Numbered from the stretch's first letter, positions 34,193 to 43,355 are shown. The stretch: 50,597 bases of DNA from Rufibacter psychrotolerans (GCF_016924645.1 NZ_JAFFJV010000027.1:1-50597), one strand, 5' to 3'. Notes: generated by a model from the sequence alone, not told the origin. A program made the numbers and translations.

Positions 34193-35239
34193 TTACCTGA
34201 TCTCCAGCACCACATCGCCGCCTACCGGGTGCCCCACGCAGGTGAGCGTCAAGCCCTTGGCCACTTCCCGATCGGTGAGCACCTCGTTGTACGACATCCA
34301 CACGGTGCCCTGCTGGCAAACGGCCGCACAGGTACCGCATTTGCCGGCCTCACAGCTGTACGGGAGCGACAGGCCCGCTTTCCTGGCGGCCTGCAGAATG
34401 GTGTCGGGGTACTGCAGGGTGAGGTAGTGGCGCTGTTCGCCAGACTTGAGCAGCACCGTGTGCGGCAGGGTATCGGGCGGAAGCGCTTTGGTCTGCACCT
34501 TGGTGGTGTCAAAAGTTTCCTGCCGGATGTTGGCCGCTGGCACCCCCACTTCCCTGAGCCCGTACAGGCAGAGCCGCCGGTAGTGCTCGGGGCCGCAGAC
34601 ATAACATAATACTTCCGCCGGAGACACTACGGCATACTGCCTCACCAATTGTTTCAGGAGCTCTTTGTGCAGCCGGGCTTGGTCCAGCCTGGGCGACACG
34701 CTGAACAGAAAGTGCACCCGCAACCGCTCCGGAAAGGCCTGGGCCAGGTGCTGCAGCTCCTTGAGGAAGATAGTGGTCTCCGGCGCGTGGTTGCTGTACA
34801 CCAACACCACCGGCACGTGTGGGTGCTGGTGCAATACCGTTTTGAGCAAGGCGTAAATAGGCGTGATGCCGCTGCCGGCGGCCCAGAAAAAGAGTTGTTT
34901 GCTAGGCGAAAGATCATCGGGCAAGGTAAAGAACCCGGCGGCCCCAATGGTGAGTATCTGGTCCCCTACCCGGGCCTGGTCTACCAAGCGGCGGGAGAGC
35001 AACCCGTTCTTAATCCGTTTCACGCCAATGGCCAGGGGCTCCCGCAGGGCCGGTGCCGAGGTGATGGAGTAAGACCGCCTTACCTCCTCCCCTTTGGTCC
35101 CCTGCGCCACCAGGGTCAGGTACTGCCCCGGCAGGTAGGGCAAGGTTTTGGCTTCTTCGCCGCCAAACATAAACGTTTTTACCCCGGGAACTTCCTCCCT
35201 GATCTGGGTGATGGTGAGCGCGTGATACGGTTGGTTCAT
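34193..35239 (-). CDS. FAD/NAD(P)H oxidoreductase with C-terminal 2Fe-2S ferredoxin domain
   Basis: A 348-aa electron-transfer reductase of the PaaE/Hcr type. The FAD-binding barrel (about 1-105) has RSYSITSAPA. The NAD(P)-binding domain (about 106-240) has FWAAGSGITPIYAL. The plant-type ferredoxin domain (about 260-348) has Cys ligands in SCEAGKCGTCAAVC and a fourth in LTCVGHP. It moves electrons from NAD(P)H through FAD and the cluster to a partner oxygenase or desaturase. No paaABCD genes are nearby, so it probably serves another acceptor. No signal peptide: cytoplasmic. Confidence 0.92.
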   Translation of the reverse strand: MNQPYHALTITQIREEVPGVKTFMFGGEEAKTLPYLPGQYLTLVAQGTKGEEVRRSYSITSAPALREPLAIGVKRIKNGLLSRRLVDQARVGDQILTIGAAGFFTLPDDLSPSKQLFFWAAGSGITPIYALLKTVLHQHPHVPVVLVYSNHAPETTIFLKELQHLAQAFPERLRVHFLFSVSPRLDQARLHKELLKQLVRQYAVVSPAEVLCYVCGPEHYRRLCLYGLREVGVPAANIRQETFDTTKVQTKALPPDTLPHTVLLKSGEQRHYLTLQYPDTILQAARKAGLSLPYSCEAGKCGTCAAVCQQGTVWMSYNEVLTDREVAKGLTLTCVGHPVGGDVVLEIR

Positions 35240-35336
35240 GCAATGCTTTCTGGCTGAAGTATCTCTAAACGTAATTTTCGGTTTCAGAGATAAGAGCAGA
35301 ACGCTGCGGTGTGTTTAGAAGATGAAACAAAAAAAA

Positions 35337-35465
35337 CCTCGCTCGCCTCCCGGACGCGGGTGAGAAATGGGACGGTGTCCCGCCGAGTGCTCGGCTTCAT
35401 AAAAAGTCCCCCCCGGCGGCCAGAGGCCGCCCGATAGAGCACACGCGTCCGGGAGGCGAGCGAGG
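35337..35465. repeat. palindromic element type A, copy 2
   Basis: A perfect 22-bp inverted repeat (35337-35358 with 35444-35465). The interior holds three smaller hairpins (GGGACGGTGTCCC, CCGAGTGCTCGG, GGCGGCCAGAGGCCGCC). The right half aligns with the element at 30599-30742. It lies in the 488-bp gap 35240-35727. Confidence 0.78.
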
Positions 35466-35523
35466 GTTTGGGATACGTGAAAAGCCAGTAGAATGCAGAA
35501 AGCAATTAAAATTCAACCTCGGT

Positions 35524-35561
35524 CGTTTCCGGGCTATTTTGGGGCAAATAACCCAGAAACG
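35524..35561. repeat. GTTTT/AAAAC intergenic palindrome, copy 16
   Basis: CGTTTCCGGGCTATTTTG and CAAATAACCCAGAAACG, downstream of the receptor gene at 35728. Confidence 0.6.
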
Positions 35562-35727
35562 AAACGCTTCGACTAAGCTCATTTCCACTAACAAACCAAC
35601 AAGAAGAAGAAAACTGCTTAGCAAAAGCACCGAGGCCAATAAACACCAGCTTTATAAGAAGAACTGCTGGAAGTGGTGGAGCGAGGAACCGCAGGCAGGT
35701 GAGGCTTTGCCTCTGGGCTGCGCCTGC

Positions 35728-38226
35728 CTAGGAGTTGGCGTCGCCGTCTGATTTGGCGTCATCGTTGTTGATTTTCTTTTTGCGCTTGGGCTGCTGTTTG
35801 GTGGTCACCTTCCCGAACTTGTAGTTGGCGCTCACCCGCACCTGGCGGGCGTAGATGTACATGGTGCTGGCCTGCTCGGCGGTGGGCGTGCTGAACGTCA
35901 TTTTCTGGCGCAGGCGCTCGCTGAAGGGGTTTTCCACGCTCAGGCTGATGCTGCCGTTCTTGTCCAGGATGTCTTTCTTCACCGCGAAGTTGTACGTGGA
36001 GGCTGGATACACCTTGCCCTGCAGCGTGGCGCGCGGTGAGTTGAACTGCCCGAAAGCCTGCACGCTGATGCCCTTGTTGAAAGCGTAAGACGCATTCAGG
36101 TTGGCGTTGTACATGAAGCTGCCATTGGAGGCGTTGAGCAAAGAGGTCTCGCTTTCCAGGTCCAGGTAGAAGGCGTTGAGGTTGGCGCTCAGGTTGCCTT
36201 TCTTCAGGAACTTGGTGCTGCTAAACAGGCTCATGCCGTAGCTGGCGTTGCGGCCAATGTTCGCGAAGCGGGTGTAGTTCACGCCTTCCTGGGTGGGCAG
36301 GGTGTAGGCCTCAATGGCGTTGTTGGTCTGGCGCCAGAAGAACGTGGCGTTCACCGATACCCCGCTCTTGAAGAAGGTGCTGTAGCCCAGTTCATACGCG
36401 TTGGTGACTTCGGCCTGCAGGTTGGGGTTGCCTACCTGAATGTTGAAGGTGTCGGTGCGGTTCTCATATGGGTTCAGGAGCCCCAGCTGCGGCCGCTGGA
36501 TGCGCTTGGTGTAGTTGAACTTGAGGGTCTGGTTGTTCTTGAGGGCCCGGGAAATGGCCAGGCTGGGAATGAAGTTGTCATAGTCTTGCCGCACCCGGGT
36601 ACTGGTGGAGACAAAGTCGCCGTTCACGTGGGTGTACTCATAGCGTGAGCCCAGCTTGAAGTTGTACTTCTTGTTGAGGCTGAACTCATAGGAAGCGTAC
36701 GCTGCGCCCACGTTCTGGTGGTACTCAAACACATCGGTACGGCTGGGGTCGGCCACGAAGGGAGCAGCGGCCGGATTGGCCTGCAGGAACCGGAAATCAC
36801 TCTCCACGTAGCGCAGGATGGCTTTGGCGCCCACCTCCAGCAGGTGCTTGTTCTGGAACGGGTGCGAGTAGTCTACCTGAAAGGTTTTCTCCTCGTTATA
36901 GGCGTCGTTCAGGTTCTGCTCGCGGGCGGCCAGTTGCTGGTCGCGGTTAAAAACCTCCGCGAAATTGCTGTTTTCCCGGTTGCTTCGGCTTAACAGGCCC
37001 AAAACGCTCAGCTCCTGCCCCGGCTTGGCAAACTGCTGGGTAAAGTCCAGGTTGAGGTCGTAGTTAAGGTTGTCAAAGGCATTGTTGTTGGCTCTGGTGT
37101 TTTCGCCCGTCACCGCCCCGGCCCGGTACTGCCTGGAGTGCAGGCTGGTCTTGTAGGCGAACTCGCCCCCCTGCATCCGGAACCCGGCCGCCAGGCTGCT
37201 CTTCTTGGTGAGGTCGTAGTCCACGCCCAGCTGCAGGAACTGAAACACCCCTTCGCGCCGGCCGTCCATGGTTTGGCTCAGGCGGTCAATGCCCGGCACC
37301 CCCTTGTACTCTGTCTCGCGGGTGCTCTTGGTAGGGTTGTTGCGCCACTGCCGCCCGAAAGCGGTAGTGAACCCCACTTTGCCTTTGCGGTAATTCAGGT
37401 TGCCGTTGCCCGAACTGATGCGCGGCCCGTAAGAACCGGCCACCGATCCGTTGAGGCCCTGCAGGTTGTTTTTCTTGGTGATGATGTTGATGATGCCCGC
37501 GGTACCTTCGGCGTCATACCTGGCCGAGGGGCTGGTGATCACTTCCACGCTCTTGATCTGGTCGGCCGGAATTTGCCGCAGGGCATCGGCCATGCTGGAC
37601 GCCATCATGGCCGAGGGTTTGTTGTTGATGAGCACCCGTATGTTTCCGCTGCCGCGCAGAGCCACGTTGCCCTCCAGGTCCACGGTTAAGCCGGGCACTT
37701 TCTTGAGCACATCTGAGGCGCTGCCGCCCTGGTTGGTGATGTCTTTCTCGGCGTTGTACACCATGCGGTCTACCTTGTCTTCCACCAGCAGCTTATCGCC
37801 CACCACCGCTACCTCGTCCAGCACCTTGGCATCGGTCAGCAGCGAGAGGGTGCCCACGTTCACCTCGTCCCGGTTGCCCAGCGTGATGTTCTCCACCGTT
37901 TTGTTCTGGTACCCCAGGAAACTGACCTGCAACTTGTACCGGCCCGCCGGCAGCCGCACCAGGCTGAACCGGCCCCGGTCATCGGTCACGGTGCCGTCAA
38001 TGGTTTTCCCGCTGGCCATGTCTACCAGCGTGATGGTGGCAAACTCCACCGGTTTCTTGCCGGTTTCATCCAGCACCACCCCGGCTATTTTGCCGTTCCC
38101 CTTGGGAGTAGGCTGGGTTGGGGCTGGAACAGGCTTGCTGTTTTCAGGCTTGTTTTGCGGAGCCTGGCCAAAAATGGGTTGCACCGCCAGAACACCGGCT
38201 ACGGCAAAAAGTACTAGTTTTTTCAT
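35728..38226 (-). CDS. TonB-dependent outer-membrane receptor
   Basis: An 832-aa receptor. Signal peptide about 1-20. A carboxypeptidase-regulatory-like domain (about 45-130: GKIAGVVLDETGKKPVEFAT) precedes the plug (about 140-235, with VEVITSPSARYDAEGTAGI). A 22-strand-type barrel follows, ending in a Lys/Asp-rich tail rather than the usual terminal Phe. It belongs to the outer-membrane beta-barrel 3 group of Bacteroidota. No SusD-like gene is next to it, so a peptide or siderophore-type ligand is as likely as a glycan. The last ~20 residues (KKKINNDDAKSDGDANS) are an unusual hydrophilic extension. Confidence 0.9.
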   Translation of the reverse strand: MKKLVLFAVAGVLAVQPIFGQAPQNKPENSKPVPAPTQPTPKGNGKIAGVVLDETGKKPVEFATITLVDMASGKTIDGTVTDDRGRFSLVRLPAGRYKLQVSFLGYQNKTVENITLGNRDEVNVGTLSLLTDAKVLDEVAVVGDKLLVEDKVDRMVYNAEKDITNQGGSASDVLKKVPGLTVDLEGNVALRGSGNIRVLINNKPSAMMASSMADALRQIPADQIKSVEVITSPSARYDAEGTAGIINIITKKNNLQGLNGSVAGSYGPRISSGNGNLNYRKGKVGFTTAFGRQWRNNPTKSTRETEYKGVPGIDRLSQTMDGRREGVFQFLQLGVDYDLTKKSSLAAGFRMQGGEFAYKTSLHSRQYRAGAVTGENTRANNNAFDNLNYDLNLDFTQQFAKPGQELSVLGLLSRSNRENSNFAEVFNRDQQLAAREQNLNDAYNEEKTFQVDYSHPFQNKHLLEVGAKAILRYVESDFRFLQANPAAAPFVADPSRTDVFEYHQNVGAAYASYEFSLNKKYNFKLGSRYEYTHVNGDFVSTSTRVRQDYDNFIPSLAISRALKNNQTLKFNYTKRIQRPQLGLLNPYENRTDTFNIQVGNPNLQAEVTNAYELGYSTFFKSGVSVNATFFWRQTNNAIEAYTLPTQEGVNYTRFANIGRNASYGMSLFSSTKFLKKGNLSANLNAFYLDLESETSLLNASNGSFMYNANLNASYAFNKGISVQAFGQFNSPRATLQGKVYPASTYNFAVKKDILDKNGSISLSVENPFSERLRQKMTFSTPTAEQASTMYIYARQVRVSANYKFGKVTTKQQPKRKKKINNDDAKSDGDANS

Positions 38227-38977
38227 ACGCTTGGAGTTATCATGTCATTAAAGGGTTACCGAAGTGCGCCTCTCCCCTGCGGGAGCCTCTCCCCTCAGAC
38301 CGAGGGGAACCGGAGCTTGCGTTGGATGGGTCAAGGTTAGCCACCATTTCACCCCCGGGAAACAAAATGTGATGAAAGCCGGGAAAAATGTGACAAACCA
38401 ACTTTCTACCTGGTAGCAGGCCATACGGTGGCAGTATCATACCCAAGTAAAAAGGCGCGCGGAAGCAGCAGAAAGGCAAGCCTGACCCAGGCACCGGATT
38501 GGCCGGCATGGGCTAAGCTGGGACAAAAGAAGCCGAATACAGAAGTGGGATGCAGAAAACTGCCACGCTATACTGCGCCAGCTTTCAGGAGAGAGGGATG
38601 GGGTGTGCTCTGGATAGCGCGTACTTTCTCAGGGTCCTATGAAAATAGGCCTATCAAAGGGGCTTTGGATAAAGGTTTGGTTTAGAAATCAGCCTTCTGC
38701 CAGCTGGTTGCTGGTTAGAAAGAGCTCAGGGACTGTCAAACTCGCGGGCGCTAGCGACTGGTTGTGCCGCTCACGGCGGGTTTATCGGGGAATCAAGCCC
38801 GCTGGTGCCAAAGGAATTTTAGTCTGGTAGCACCAGCAGGCGTAGCGGGCGTTGGGAAGTAAGTTCGCAGAATTATCCTATCTCTTCCCTACTTCCACGG
38901 AGTTGGCTTGGCAGCCCCTGTTTCAAGGCAATTTTCCTGAAAACAGGCTTAAAACAGGGGCTACCTTCTTGCGGGGC
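38227..38977. other. 751-bp intergenic region
   Basis: Upstream of the receptor gene. No credible ORF. It contains short inverted segments at 38762-38850 (GCTGGTGC / GCACCAGC and a GCGGGCGCTAGCGAC / GTAGCGGGCGTT pair), possibly a decayed repeat element, and palindrome copy 17 at its right end. The receptor promoter must lie near 38230-38400 but is not evident. Confidence 0.45.
38913..38962. repeat. GTTTT/AAAAC intergenic palindrome, copy 17
   Basis: Outer arms AGCCCCTGTTT (38913-38923) and AAACAGGGGCT (38952-38962) enclose ATTTTCCTGAAAACAGGCTTAAAAC. It sits 15 bases past the stop of the adhesin-like gene and is a likely terminator of the ABC operon. Confidence 0.72.
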
Positions 38978-39709
38978 TTATTGCTTGTTCAAACTGGCCA
39001 GCGAGGAGCCCAACAAGATAACCCGCGCGCTGTCTGAGAACTGGTAATGCACCGCCGGGATCACCACATTGTGCAGGTTTAAGGTAGCAATGGTGTTCAC
39101 GGTCAACTCCGCCGACTGCACCTGGTTAGAGGGCCCCAGGGTGAGGACCGAGGTGCTGCCCGGCGTTCTTCCCACCTCGGCCACTAATTTCCCAAGGCTG
39201 CATTTTTCCAGTTCCACCTGGGTGGCATGGTCTTGCCTGATCTGGAGACTGTCCTGGGTAAGGCCCTGCAACTTTACCGTGTGCACCATGTAGTTGAAGG
39301 CCCGGTCAATGCCGGGGGTTCCCTTTAGGGTGTAGCGGCCCGTGGTGGTGAGGGAAGCCAGGTTGGGACAGGAGATCAGCACCGTGTGGTCTCCGTAAGA
39401 CGGCATGTCGCCCTCGGTTTGGGCCACGTCAATCAGCAGTTTGTTTCCCTGTTGCCTGATCTGCAGGTACTCCTGGGCGCGCTCGTGCACCCGCACCTGG
39501 TAATCGCCCTGGATGATCTGCACGCTTACCCGGCTGGCCCCGTTCACCTCCACGGCAGTAAACCCGCTGAACTTTTTGGGCACGAACTGAAAATACGGGT
39601 TTTTATAGTGGCCGGTGTCATACTCGGCTTTCAGGACAAAATTGAAGGCCGTTAAGGTGCCCAGGAAAAAGACCAAAGCCGCCCCTGACAGAATAGTACT
39701 CTTTTTCAT
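38978..39709 (-). CDS. exported DUF2807/GIN-type beta-helix protein
   Basis: A 243-aa protein with an N-terminal membrane or signal helix (about 5-25). The remainder is beta-rich with the pattern of a 'head GIN' (DUF2807) domain: FSGFTAVEVNGASRVSVQI, EYLQIRQQGNKLLIDV and successive short strands. Such domains are putative autotransported or adhesin-like beta-helices, often next to ABC transporters or PspC. It is the last gene of the operon, 6 bases after the GntR regulator, implying co-regulation with the transporter. Confidence 0.7.
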   Translation of the reverse strand: MKKSTILSGAALVFFLGTLTAFNFVLKAEYDTGHYKNPYFQFVPKKFSGFTAVEVNGASRVSVQIIQGDYQVRVHERAQEYLQIRQQGNKLLIDVAQTEGDMPSYGDHTVLISCPNLASLTTTGRYTLKGTPGIDRAFNYMVHTVKLQGLTQDSLQIRQDHATQVELEKCSLGKLVAEVGRTPGSTSVLTLGPSNQVQSAELTVNTIATLNLHNVVIPAVHYQFSDSARVILLGSSLASLNKQ

Positions 39710-39715
39710 GATCTT

Positions 39716-40093
39716 CTAGTTAAGCGTGAAATGTTCTGACTTAAACTGCTCATACAGCTGCTGCAACTCCGCCAGGGGAATGTCCAGCAGGATTACGTTG
39801 CGGAAGAACTCGGGCAGGTCCTGCTGCAGGAAGCGTTCTTTCCGGTGCTTCTTCACCTTGGTTACCCCGTCTGGGGCCACAAAGAATCCAATTCCGCGCT
39901 TGTTGTAGATCACCTCTTGGTTTTGGAGGTATTCAAAGGTGCGCATGACGGTATTAGGGTTCACCTGCAGCTCCACGGCCAGCTCCCGCACAGAAGGGAT
40001 CTTATCTTCCGGCAGCCATTTGCCCAGCAGGATGTTCTCGCTCACGTAAGCGGCAATCTGGAGGTAAATGGCCTCATTGTTTCTGAATTCCAT
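39716..40093 (-). CDS. GntR-family (YtrA-like) regulator
   Basis: A 125-aa protein: winged helix-turn-helix of the GntR type (about 10-75: PEDKIPSVRELAVELQVNPNTVMRTFEYL), followed by only a short helical C-terminus, as in the YtrA subfamily, which controls ABC transporters. The start at MEFRNNEAIYLQ is preferred over the upstream in-frame start at 40153, which would overlap the permease gene. Encoded within the operon after the ATPase and permease genes, so it probably represses its own operon through the site at 41752-41769. Confidence 0.88.
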   Translation of the reverse strand: MEFRNNEAIYLQIAAYVSENILLGKWLPEDKIPSVRELAVELQVNPNTVMRTFEYLQNQEVIYNKRGIGFFVAPDGVTKVKKHRKERFLQQDLPEFFRNVILLDIPLAELQQLYEQFKSEHFTLN

Positions 40094-40110
40094 AGCACTG
40101 TTTCTTTGGC

Positions 40111-40887
40111 CTACACTTCTTTCTCCCTCAGCTTGTGGTAGGCGGCCGCCCACACCAGCAGGGCCGTTCCCATAAGCGCCACCACCATGAGCAGCTCATT
40201 GTCGTGCGGGTACTGCACGGTGTAATACTTCCCTGCCTGCATAAAGTTGAGGTTCTCAAACGGCCCCACCTGCCCCACGTCGCCCTCTGCCCCCACAATA
40301 GACTGCCAAAAGCCGGTGTTAAGCGTGACAATGGCAAAGCCCAGCAGAATAAAGGCGAAAGCGGTTTTTATGAAGTGCCATTTCTCAAAGAAAACTGAGC
40401 CCAGAAACGTGATGGAGTGCAGGAAGAGAAACATGATGAGCGCCACCCCAGAAACGCCGTTGCTGCTGAACAGCGTCATATACTCGGGATCCCCCCCGCG
40501 CCAGTCGTCCATGGGCAGTACCACCAGGAGCACCAGGTAAAAGCACCCAATGTACACCAGCTGGAAAAACACGAAGGAATACAGCCAGGCCACCAGGAAT
40601 TTCTCAAAGTGGGAGGCCGGCAAAGTGAGGGCGGCAATGGCCTTGCGCTTGTCGCCCAGGTGGGCGAAGATGGTGCTGGTGAAAATGGTACCCGTGGCCA
40701 GCAGCAGAAACAGGAAGATAATCTGCTGCCGGCTGGCATCAAACGGATGGTCTTCGGCAAAAATCAGAAACAAGGTGATAAAGGCCGTGATCCCCATCAA
40801 GACGCCCGCAGACATCAGGTAATATTTGTAGTGCTCGGCGGTATGTTTCCTGAACAACCACCCGAACCGTTTCAGGCTAAATTGCAT
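40111..40887 (-). CDS. ABC-2-type transporter permease
   Basis: A 258-aa integral membrane protein with six hydrophobic segments (about 22-42, 52-72, 100-125, 148-170, 175-195 and 230-250). It has no signal and no enzyme motif. The gene overlaps the upstream ATPase gene by 11 bases, so the two are translationally coupled and form one exporter. The substrate is unknown; GntR-linked exporters of this type often respond to cell-wall stress. Confidence 0.82.
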   Translation of the reverse strand: MQFSLKRFGWLFRKHTAEHYKYYLMSAGVLMGITAFITLFLIFAEDHPFDASRQQIIFLFLLLATGTIFTSTIFAHLGDKRKAIAALTLPASHFEKFLVAWLYSFVFFQLVYIGCFYLVLLVVLPMDDWRGGDPEYMTLFSSNGVSGVALIMFLFLHSITFLGSVFFEKWHFIKTAFAFILLGFAIVTLNTGFWQSIVGAEGDVGQVGPFENLNFMQAGKYYTVQYPHDNELLMVVALMGTALLVWAAAYHKLREKEV

Positions 40888-41731
40888 TTTCCAGTTGGTT
40901 TTGGTTCAACATCTGTAGTAGTGGCCTATTGCCCGAGATAATGGCGTTGAAGAAAAGCTCCATGTCTACCCGGCTGTAGATGCCGTCCTGGTTGGGCAGG
41001 ATCACGTGCTTGCCCTGGAAAGAGTCCTCGGCATACAGCACCTCGTAGCCATCGGTGACCGCCAGCGTGGTGAAGAGCAGTTTCTCGCCAATCTTGTCCA
41101 GCTCCTGGTTCACCACCACCTCGCGGTCGTGCAGCACCACCAGCGTGTCAATGAGGCTCTCCAGGTCGCGAACCTGGTGGGTGGAGATGATGATGCAGCG
41201 TTCGGAGGTGAGCGCCGAGGCGATGCTCTTCCTGAACTGCGCCTTGGAGGGAATGTCCAGCCCGTTGGTGGGCTCGTCCATCACCAGCAGATCGGTGTTG
41301 GTGGCCAAGCCGAAGGCGATCATCACCTTCTTCTGCTGCCCGAACGAGAGTTTGTCCAGCCGGCCCTGGCGGGGCACCTCAAACTCGGTCAGATACCCAT
41401 AGAACTCCTGCTCGTTGAAGTTGGGGTAAAAGCAGGCCGTGTTGGCCACGAACTGGGCCGTGGTGAGCGCAGGCACGTAGATCTCCTCCGGCAGGAAAAA
41501 CAGGTTCTCCAGCACCTGGGGCGAGCGCCGGGAAGCGTCGGCCCCGTCTATGGTGCAGGTCCCCGCCCTGGGGTAAGCCAACCCGATCATGTTCTTCAGC
41601 AGCGTGGACTTTCCGGCCCCGTTTTTCCCGAGCAAGCCGTAGATATGCCCCCGGGACAGCGACAGGTGCAGGTTCTGGAACAGCAGGTTGCCCTTCTTGT
41701 ACCCGAAACTCAAGTTGTGGATGTGTATCAT
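40877..41731 (-). CDS. ABC transporter ATP-binding protein
   Basis: A 284-aa ATPase. Walker A GLLGKNGAGKSTLLKNM (about 30-46), signature LSFGQQKK (about 130), Walker B LLVMDEPTNGLD (about 150) and switch His in IISTHQVRDL (about 190). The C-terminal ~70 residues are an extension typical of drug- or peptide-exporting ABC-2 ATPases. I chose MIHIHNLSF (41731); an in-frame ATG 12 codons earlier lies within the promoter/operator region and would make a poor N-terminus. First gene of a four-gene operon (ATPase, permease, GntR, GIN protein). Confidence 0.92.
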   Translation of the reverse strand: MIHIHNLSFGYKKGNLLFQNLHLSLSRGHIYGLLGKNGAGKSTLLKNMIGLAYPRAGTCTIDGADASRRSPQVLENLFFLPEEIYVPALTTAQFVANTACFYPNFNEQEFYGYLTEFEVPRQGRLDKLSFGQQKKVMIAFGLATNTDLLVMDEPTNGLDIPSKAQFRKSIASALTSERCIIISTHQVRDLESLIDTLVVLHDREVVVNQELDKIGEKLLFTTLAVTDGYEVLYAEDSFQGKHVILPNQDGIYSRVDMELFFNAIISGNRPLLQMLNQNQLENAI

Positions 41732-41751
41732 GGCCTCACTGTTTACTGTAT

Positions 41752-41800
41752 TAGTTACATAGTACACTACAAAAGTAGAAACAGTTTTGACATTCGCAAG
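41752..41800 (-). promoter_or_regulatory. candidate promoter and GntR operator of the ABC operon
   Basis: On the - strand, TACTTTTG (41777-41770) matches the Bacteroidota -7 element TAnnTTTG. CTTG about 19 bases upstream could be a -33 element. Just downstream, where the transcript should start, lies an imperfect palindrome (+ strand TAGTTAC-ATA-GTACACTA, 41752-41769), well placed for a YtrA-like repressor. Confidence 0.42.
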
Positions 41801-41832
41801 GCTTCCCCAAAATTATTTTGCATAATATGTTG

Positions 41833-41869
41833 TATTTATGAGCTATTTTCTGGAAAACAGGCCTAAAAC
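41833..41869. repeat. GTTTT/AAAAC intergenic palindrome, copy 18
   Basis: The right half GGAAAACAGGCCTAAAAC is ideal, the left half decayed. It is upstream of the ABC operon promoter. Nothing else is seen in 41870-42147. Confidence 0.55.
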
Positions 41870-42147
41870 AGCTTTAAAGCGGCTTTTTAGAACAGGTATT
41901 TGCCTGCATCAGGCAGCCATCTTCTTGCAAAGACGGTAGCTTTTAAGCCCGATTTCAGGTAGGTTGGAGGAGCCTGAGGTGTACCGGGTAGCTGGCAGGG
42001 TTGGGGAAATCCGCTGTTTTTTCCTTTCGGCCTATTATTCACCACATGCCCCACTCCCTTCCCCGGCCTTCTATGGTTTGAGGCATTTCAAGGAATAGAA
42101 CATGCAGACTCCCTACACAAGCGGCGTCTGTTTCGCGTACAAGGCGC

Positions 42148-42834
42148 ATGAACCCTTTTGAAGAGAGCAACTTTCCGGCGATTGACCAGCTCACCTACCC
42201 CGCTCTGGAAACCGCCACCCTGGCCATGGGCTGTTTCTGGGGACCCGAGGGCCTGTTCGGGGCTACGGGGGGAGTGGTCAGGACCCGGGTGGGCTACGCC
42301 GGCGGCAGCACCCAGCACCCCACCTACCGCACCCTGGCCGACCATATTGAAACCGTTCAGCTGGAGTTTGACCCCAGCCAGCTCACGTATGCCCAGCTGC
42401 TGGAGCAGTTTTTCAGGCACCACACGCCCACCAACGTGCCCCGCAAACGACAATACACCTCGGCCATCTTCTACCATTCCGCCCAGCAGGAGCAGGTCGC
42501 CCGGGAAGCGATCCAAACGGCCAGGGAACGCCTGCAGCAGCCTATTCAAACCGAACTGCTTCCTTACCAAGCCTTTTACCTGGCCGAGGAACGGCACCAA
42601 AAATGGAAGCTGCGCCGGGTACCCGCGATACTGGCCGAACTGCAGAAGATCTACCCAGACCCGGAGGCTTTCATCCACTCTACCGCCGTGGCCCGGGTGA
42701 ACGGCTACGTAGGCGGCTACGGCGAAAAGGAAAGGTTTATGGAGGAAATGGGCAGCCTGGGGCTCTCCTACCCTCTCCAGAACACGCTGCTCGCCCATTT
42801 TCTGGCGCAGGAAAAAACGGGTTGCTCCCTTTGA
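42148..42834 (+). CDS. msrA: peptide-methionine (S)-S-oxide reductase
   Basis: A 228-aa MsrA. The nucleophile Cys29 is in LAMGCFWGPEG, followed by VGYAGG and the conserved Tyr/Asp/Glu positions of the active site (TLADHIETVQLEF), and HHTPT near residue 92. It reduces methionine-S-sulfoxide in proteins. No signal peptide is seen, so cytoplasmic. Not in an operon with the two msrB genes, which face it across a 521-bp repeat region. Confidence 0.94.
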   Translation: MNPFEESNFPAIDQLTYPALETATLAMGCFWGPEGLFGATGGVVRTRVGYAGGSTQHPTYRTLADHIETVQLEFDPSQLTYAQLLEQFFRHHTPTNVPRKRQYTSAIFYHSAQQEQVAREAIQTARERLQQPIQTELLPYQAFYLAEERHQKWKLRRVPAILAELQKIYPDPEAFIHSTAVARVNGYVGGYGEKERFMEEMGSLGLSYPLQNTLLAHFLAQEKTGCSL

Positions 42835-42865
42835 CAACTGCTACCTGACCACTGCTGACCCGTCT

Positions 42866-42899
42866 GTTTCAGGCCTGTTTTCAATAAAACTGGCCCAAT
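42866..42899. repeat. GTTTT/AAAAC intergenic palindrome, copy 19
   Basis: GTTTCAGGCCTGTTTTC and ATAAAACTGGCCCAAT, abutting the inverted-repeat element that begins at 42900. Confidence 0.55.
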
Positions 42900-43333
42900 C
42901 GCTGGCGCGAGCGTCCCGCTCGTGTCCGCACGGACTGTGGGCATATTTCTGACCTATTGCGACTTTCAAGCAGCCTATGATTTAAACACCGCAAACCCAC
43001 CCCCACCCCTCCCAGGAGGGGAGTTTCGGGATTTTGGGAAGGCTGCCACGTTGCAGGGTGTTTACTGATATTGATGCGGTGAGAAAGCGAGTGGGTATAT
43101 GAAAACTGCTAGTGGGTATATGAAAACTGCGGTTGGGGAGGTGACAACGGCTAGTGGTGAGGTGACAATTGCAAATAGAGACTTGCTTGAACTGCTCTCT
43201 TATGGGAACTCCCCTCCTGGGAGGGGCGGGGGCGGGTTTACCAGCGTTAAAGCAATTAACCCATAACACTCTTCTTTGAAACAAAGGCCACAAAGGAACC
43301 CGTGCGGACACAAGCGGGACGCTCGCGCCAGCG
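42900..43333. repeat. nested inverted-repeat element (~434 bp)
   Basis: Outer 34-bp arms 42900-42933 and 43300-43333 match with one mismatch. Inner 34-bp arms 42993-43026 and 43206-43239 match with about three mismatches (CCCACCCC versus GGGGCGGG type). Between the inner arms is a tandem 20-mer (43090-43109 and 43111-43130) and two GAGGTGACAA units. No ORF. It occupies most of the gap between msrA and msrB and looks like one palindromic element inserted within another. Confidence 0.75.
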
Positions 43334-43355
43334 ATGAGTTACGAAAAGTAAGTGG

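Noticed and set aside
43090..43130. Tandem 20-mers as a CRISPR or minisatellite.
   Set aside because: Only two units with a 1-base gap inside an inverted-repeat element.
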